From: Candidatus Hydrogenedentota bacterium
Lineage (GTDB): Bacteria > Hydrogenedentota > Hydrogenedentia > Hydrogenedentales > SLHB01
Reading direction: 5' to 3'
DNA length: 64,000 nucleotides
Assembly: GCA_016215105.1 (NCBI GenBank)
Contig: JACRLJ010000002.1
Location: 1-64,000 of the forward strand
The translations under genes were made by a program, and so were the position numbers. Below, one piece after another: positions 61,120 to 64,000 of this stretch; positions within the stretch are counted from its first letter, which is position 1; each line of letters opens with the position of its first letter. The notes under the pieces are model-generated. The model did no database searches. It saw only the letters and a program-made list of their open reading frames with translations, and was not told the DNA's origin.

Positions 61120-61815
61120 ATGGACGCCATACCCAAGACAGACAACAGTTTAGACATGAAGATAAGCGCAGCCAGAAACCTGATATTGGGCCATGAGGCA
61201 TGGATAAAAAAGCAATTGGATGGGTCAGATCCTGTCCTATCGCACTTAGTTCGGAGCCATGTTGTTAACCAGATGGAGCCCAGGCTAAAAGGGATGACCT
61301 TGTTAGCCTGCATGAGGGATCTCAAGGGCAGTACGGAATCGTGTGTTACCGCGGTAAACTGGATGGCCGCACTCGTCGAACGAGGTTTTCTAATTGCACT
61401 GCGCTCATTGATTTCCAAATTAGACGATAACGTACCACTCGTACGCCGAGTGACAATGGAAGCCTTAGAAATTGCGGTTCCGTTTGAAGCCATCGTCTGG
61501 CTCACCGAAAACGAGAACAAAGTACCTCTGGCAGGAAATAGATTCAACGACACGGAGGACTCGCTCCGTTTTGTCCGAAAGCTCTATTCCCTTGGTGCCC
61601 TGGCTGTTTTCATAGACGAAGACCGGATTTTTAACGAACCCCGGCGAATCGCCGAGTTCGGTGGCCCGTACACTGACGCGCTGATCGTGTACTTACCAAG
61701 TTCCCCACGGTCTCGAAAGAGAATGATACAGATGTGTAACGTGGAGCGGCAGCGAGAATGTGAAGATGAGATACACGACCGTGGTCAGACTGGCGTGCGC
61801 CTGTGGTGGGACTAG
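61120..61815 (+). CDS. Hypothetical protein
   Basis: A 231-residue protein from the ATG at 61120 with GGAG seven bases upstream. It is mostly helical (LSHLVRSHVVNQMEPRLKGM, then LRSLISKLDDNVPLVRRVTM) with a C-terminal part containing FIDEDRIFNEPRR. No family recognised. The composition is similar to that of small cargo proteins near insertion sequences. Confidence 0.5.
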   Translation: MDAIPKTDNSLDMKISAARNLILGHEAWIKKQLDGSDPVLSHLVRSHVVNQMEPRLKGMTLLACMRDLKGSTESCVTAVNWMAALVERGFLIALRSLISKLDDNVPLVRRVTMEALEIAVPFEAIVWLTENENKVPLAGNRFNDTEDSLRFVRKLYSLGALAVFIDEDRIFNEPRRIAEFGGPYTDALIVYLPSSPRSRKRMIQMCNVERQRECEDEIHDRGQTGVRLWWD

Positions 61816-62000
61816 AAATCGGGAGCGCAATTATCCGCCGCACGACATCGAGATTATCAAGTTTTCGGTAGTGCACAGGAACAACCGTGACAAGCTAGGG
61901 GAACCTTTGTTGTACCACCCCTACCAAGGCAGTATTCCTGGCTTGTATCGACTTGGTTACTTCGCGTAGTAACAACCACTTAGCCAATTTCAACTATACA

Positions 62001-62011
62001 GGACATTTACC
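62001..62011. repeat. Left target-site duplication of the IS
   Basis: GGACATTTACC at 62001-62011 is repeated at 63224-63234, directly flanking the terminal inverted repeats. An 11-bp duplication is usual for IS4-family elements. Confidence 0.85.
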
Positions 62012-63223
62012 TCAGTGCTCCCCAGTTTCAGGTTGGCAGCGCTGCCAGGGCGTCGAACGCTATTTCCAGCGGGCATTTGGCGATCTGCAGGAAGTAGTTT
62101 CCGATTCGAGCCAGTGACATAACCCTTTCTTCGCGTGTATTGGCCTTCATGAGTCGCGCAATTTCGAGAGTTTCGGCCGCTGCGCCAAACGCGCACAGGA
62201 ATACGTAGGCCAGGGCCAAGATATAAAAATGGCGGTCATGGCGCTCGGGTTGGGACAGGCGCACGTGGTCCATTCCGAGTCCCCAGTTACGGTTCTTGAG
62301 ATCTCGGAACATTGCTTCGGTCCACATGCGGCGTTTATAGATGCGTACCACCTGCGCCGGGGGCTCCGTATCTAGGTATGTTACCAGATACCACGCCTCG
62401 TCGGCCTCTCGATCAAAGGTCGTTACCACTCGAATAGGTCCCCATTGCTGTTCGTCCATGGTGCCCCATCCCCAGTCCTTGGGCTTCCATCCGCGGCGTA
62501 TCCCCAGTTCTTTAAGACTGCCCATATGATGCTCGACGGCGACCTGATGGATATGGGATAAACGTTGGACAAAGCGCCATCCCCGCTTTGTGATATCGCT
62601 TAACCATCTCACATTACCAAAGCCCCTGTCCGAAACAATGACTGGCGTGACCTGTGGGGGGCACATTGCTTGAAGCATGGCCAAGGCGTGGCGTTCGGCG
62701 GCGATCATGGCGCCTTCGTTCTCTCCCTGATGCTCACTCTTACGGATTGTGACGCATAGGAAAGGAAGAGCGCGGCCATCGCGCGGCAGGGAAAACACCA
62801 ACTGTTGGAAGGGGTTCATATCGGTCCAGTCAGCCAGGACGATGGTCAGGCCTGTCGCCGGACGCAGAAATGAAAACAGCGCTGCGCCTAATGCGGCGGT
62901 TTCCACTTGGTCATTGCGCAAGAAGCGCCAGACCCGTTTAATACAGTGTTTGGCGCCAACCATCCCCGACATCGCGCGGCCTAACGCCAAAACTCCAACC
63001 CCTTTCATTTGGAGCGCGGCACACACCAACTCGGCCAAGGTCTTACGCCGAGACTGACGCATAGACTGGACATGCGTCTCCAACCACGTCAAAATGTTGC
63101 TCGGGTCGTACATGGCATTCTCCTCCTTAAAGGACTGTTAGTGGCAACTTCAGCCCATTTTAGACGAGAACCGCCCTGTACGGCCCTTTCTAATGACTAC
63201 TTACGAAAACTGGGGATCACTGA
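62012..63223 (-). mobile_element. IS4-family insertion sequence, 1212 bp, complete
   Basis: The ends are TCAGTGCTCCCCAGTTTC (left, 62012-62029) and the complement of GAAAACTGGGGATCACTGA (right, 63205-63223), so the inverted repeats match at about 17 of 18 positions. A single transposase gene fills most of it and its stop overlaps the left repeat. The 11-bp target duplications are identical, so insertion was recent. Confidence 0.9.
62028..63113 (-). CDS. IS4-type DDE transposase
   Basis: A 361-residue transposase. The RNase-H-like catalytic residues are visible: D in VLADWTDMNP, D in PVIVSDRGFGNVRW, and the E in the IS4 signature Y-x2-R-x3-E-x6-K (YKRRMWTEAMFRDLK). The length and the signature fit the IS4 group. 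It is intact and without frameshift. Upstream spacing to the right inverted repeat is about 90 bases. Confidence 0.92.
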   Translation of the reverse strand: MYDPSNILTWLETHVQSMRQSRRKTLAELVCAALQMKGVGVLALGRAMSGMVGAKHCIKRVWRFLRNDQVETAALGAALFSFLRPATGLTIVLADWTDMNPFQQLVFSLPRDGRALPFLCVTIRKSEHQGENEGAMIAAERHALAMLQAMCPPQVTPVIVSDRGFGNVRWLSDITKRGWRFVQRLSHIHQVAVEHHMGSLKELGIRRGWKPKDWGWGTMDEQQWGPIRVVTTFDREADEAWYLVTYLDTEPPAQVVRIYKRRMWTEAMFRDLKNRNWGLGMDHVRLSQPERHDRHFYILALAYVFLCAFGAAAETLEIARLMKANTREERVMSLARIGNYFLQIAKCPLEIAFDALAALPT

Positions 63224-63234
63224 GGACATTTACC
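63224..63234. repeat. Right target-site duplication of the IS
   Basis: Second copy of GGACATTTACC, identical to 62001-62011. Confidence 0.85.
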
Positions 63235-64000
63235 ACGAGCCGTGACTTTTTGTCAAATAGTGGCACACCGAGTAGCACACTTCTTGAAGTCTGATTTTCG
63301 CCAAATTCCGCAACTTATGTGGTCGAAAGTTAGACGGTCGAGCGTAGCGATATTTGGGTCCAGATCTTCGGCCGATGGAGGAGTGTATCCCTTTTGTCTT
63401 CGGAACGCGAAAGGTTTCTGGTCACGCTCATGGTTATTGGGGTGGGAACAGCGCGGGCGACGCCGAAAAACACCTTCGCTCGACTGGCCAAGCGACTTGG
63501 CCTTAACTTCGTGGCCCCCTACAAATCTTGTGCGCGCTGAAGACCTGAGGTGTCGCGGCAAGGGGCAGGCATTGTGCTTCGACGCCCAAATCGTTATTAC
63601 GAAGACTTGGAGGAAGCGTTCTGGCTTACGTCCAGCCCCGCAACGATCTAATACATCTGCCTCGCACACCGATTTTTCAAATCAGTTGCGGTTCCGTGGC
63701 ACGGACGGCCCGAGACTTCATCGAGCGCGCTATGAAATAAACGGCGCGACTGGAGTTTGTTCACTTGGAGGTAATGATTCCTGACGCGCCGGAATAATAC
63801 CTCCCGGATTTGGGTAGTTTGGATGGCCACCGACCCGGCGGTGCAACCTTCTGCGACCGTGTGCATAGGCCGTTTATCCCGAACGCCGAGTAGGTTCTGA
63901 CCTTTGTCTATGTAGCCGAAAAGGATATGCGAATACCGTCCAGTCCAATTTACGCTAATGCTTGCTGGGCCACGAGAGTTTGAGGAACGACGTTAATTTT
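63235..64000. other. Region after the IS without a supported gene
   Basis: Two overlapping open frames on opposite strands exist here but neither has a ribosome binding site or a recognisable product. The sequence may be part of a gene interrupted long ago or non-coding. Nothing further is visible to the window end. Confidence 0.4.

Larger units (their letters stand above)
22121..64000. mobile_element. Large integrated element at tRNA-Val, right end not seen
   Basis: Integrase and excisionase-like genes at the tRNA, ArdC and RadC homologues, an XRE repressor with divergent promoters, many orphan small genes and a defence-like STAND gene mark this as an integrative element. No relaxase, type IV secretion or phage structural genes are recognised. 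Content is clearly accessory to about 60.6 kb. Beyond that a hypothetical gene and an IS follow, and no attR is visible, so the true end may lie anywhere from about 60 kb to beyond the window. Confidence 0.6.

Noticed and set aside
63242-63784. Overlapping open frames on both strands near the window end
   Set aside because: Neither has a ribosome binding site, a known domain or protein-like composition.
60607-64000. Right attachment site of the element
   Set aside because: I looked for a copy of the tRNA-Val 3' end (TTCGAGCCCAGTGTCGCCC) and found none in this range.

Overview
The window looks like bacterial chromosome from an uncultivated, moderately GC-rich lineage (by eye near 58-60% GC) that carries a large integrated element. 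Evidence for a bacterium: sigma70-type promoters, Shine-Dalgarno sequences, murB, lipoproteins and dockerin-like/DUF5011-type secreted proteins. The mix of a two-domain radical SAM protein (TIGR03960/TIGR03936 type), a methylcobamide methyltransferase-like remnant and a large dockerin-like exoprotein suggests an environmental FCB/PVC-type lineage such as Hydrogenedentota. That placement is inference only.

Region 1 (1 to 22.1 kb) is mainly chromosomal. It opens with a small cassette: an HTH-ParA fusion with a SAP-like partner and three 18-bp-spaced repeats over its promoter, then a HigB/HigA-type toxin-antitoxin pair. A radical SAM protein, a lipoprotein glycerophosphodiesterase, two hypothetical proteins and a broken uroporphyrinogen-decarboxylase-family gene follow. 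Next is an envelope-glycan group (GT-C membrane glycosyltransferase, two SAM methyltransferases, flippase-like membrane protein, GT2 glycosyltransferase), then murB, a ComEA-like SLBB/HhH protein and an 824-residue secreted repeat protein.

Region 2 starts at a tRNA-Val(CAC) gene (22.1 kb). A tyrosine recombinase reads toward the tRNA and its last codons are antisense to it, the usual arrangement at an attL. From here to at least 60 kb the content is accessory. The minus-strand arm (35.2 down to 22.1 kb) looks like one long operon: an ECF-like sigma factor, small proteins, an Hsp70-like ATPase (frame-disrupted), a VWA protein, a membrane protein with a degenerate J-like N-terminus and a PEGA C-terminus, a lipoprotein, a zinc-ribbon protein, a HerA-like ATPase with a nuclease-like C-terminus, then HTH proteins, an excisionase-like protein and the integrase. 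A 1624-residue STAND NTPase (35.5 to 40.4 kb) and a Vsr/DUF559-like nuclease gene form a probable defence island in the middle.

The plus-strand arm (41.4 to 54.0 kb) carries ArdC-like, RadC-like and GP88-like proteins and a MoxR ATPase/DUF2201 VWA pair with a SAP-containing partner. Between them lie many small genes, including two paralogous families with no assigned function, and the genes are punctuated by strong stem-loops. From 54 to 60.6 kb come a large hypothetical, a second radical SAM protein, a second HerA-like ATPase fused to a PD-(D/E)XK-like domain, and a repressor with divergent promoters.

Region 3 (61 to 64 kb) holds a hypothetical gene and an intact IS4-type insertion sequence with an 11-bp target duplication. 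I do not see the second attachment site, a relaxase or a type IV secretion system, so the right boundary and the mode of transfer are unknown. The best candidates for an undescribed system are the Hsp70/J-like-PEGA/VWA/lipoprotein/HerA operon (25 to 34 kb), with the second VWA/MoxR module and the two small-protein families as further parts of the same element.
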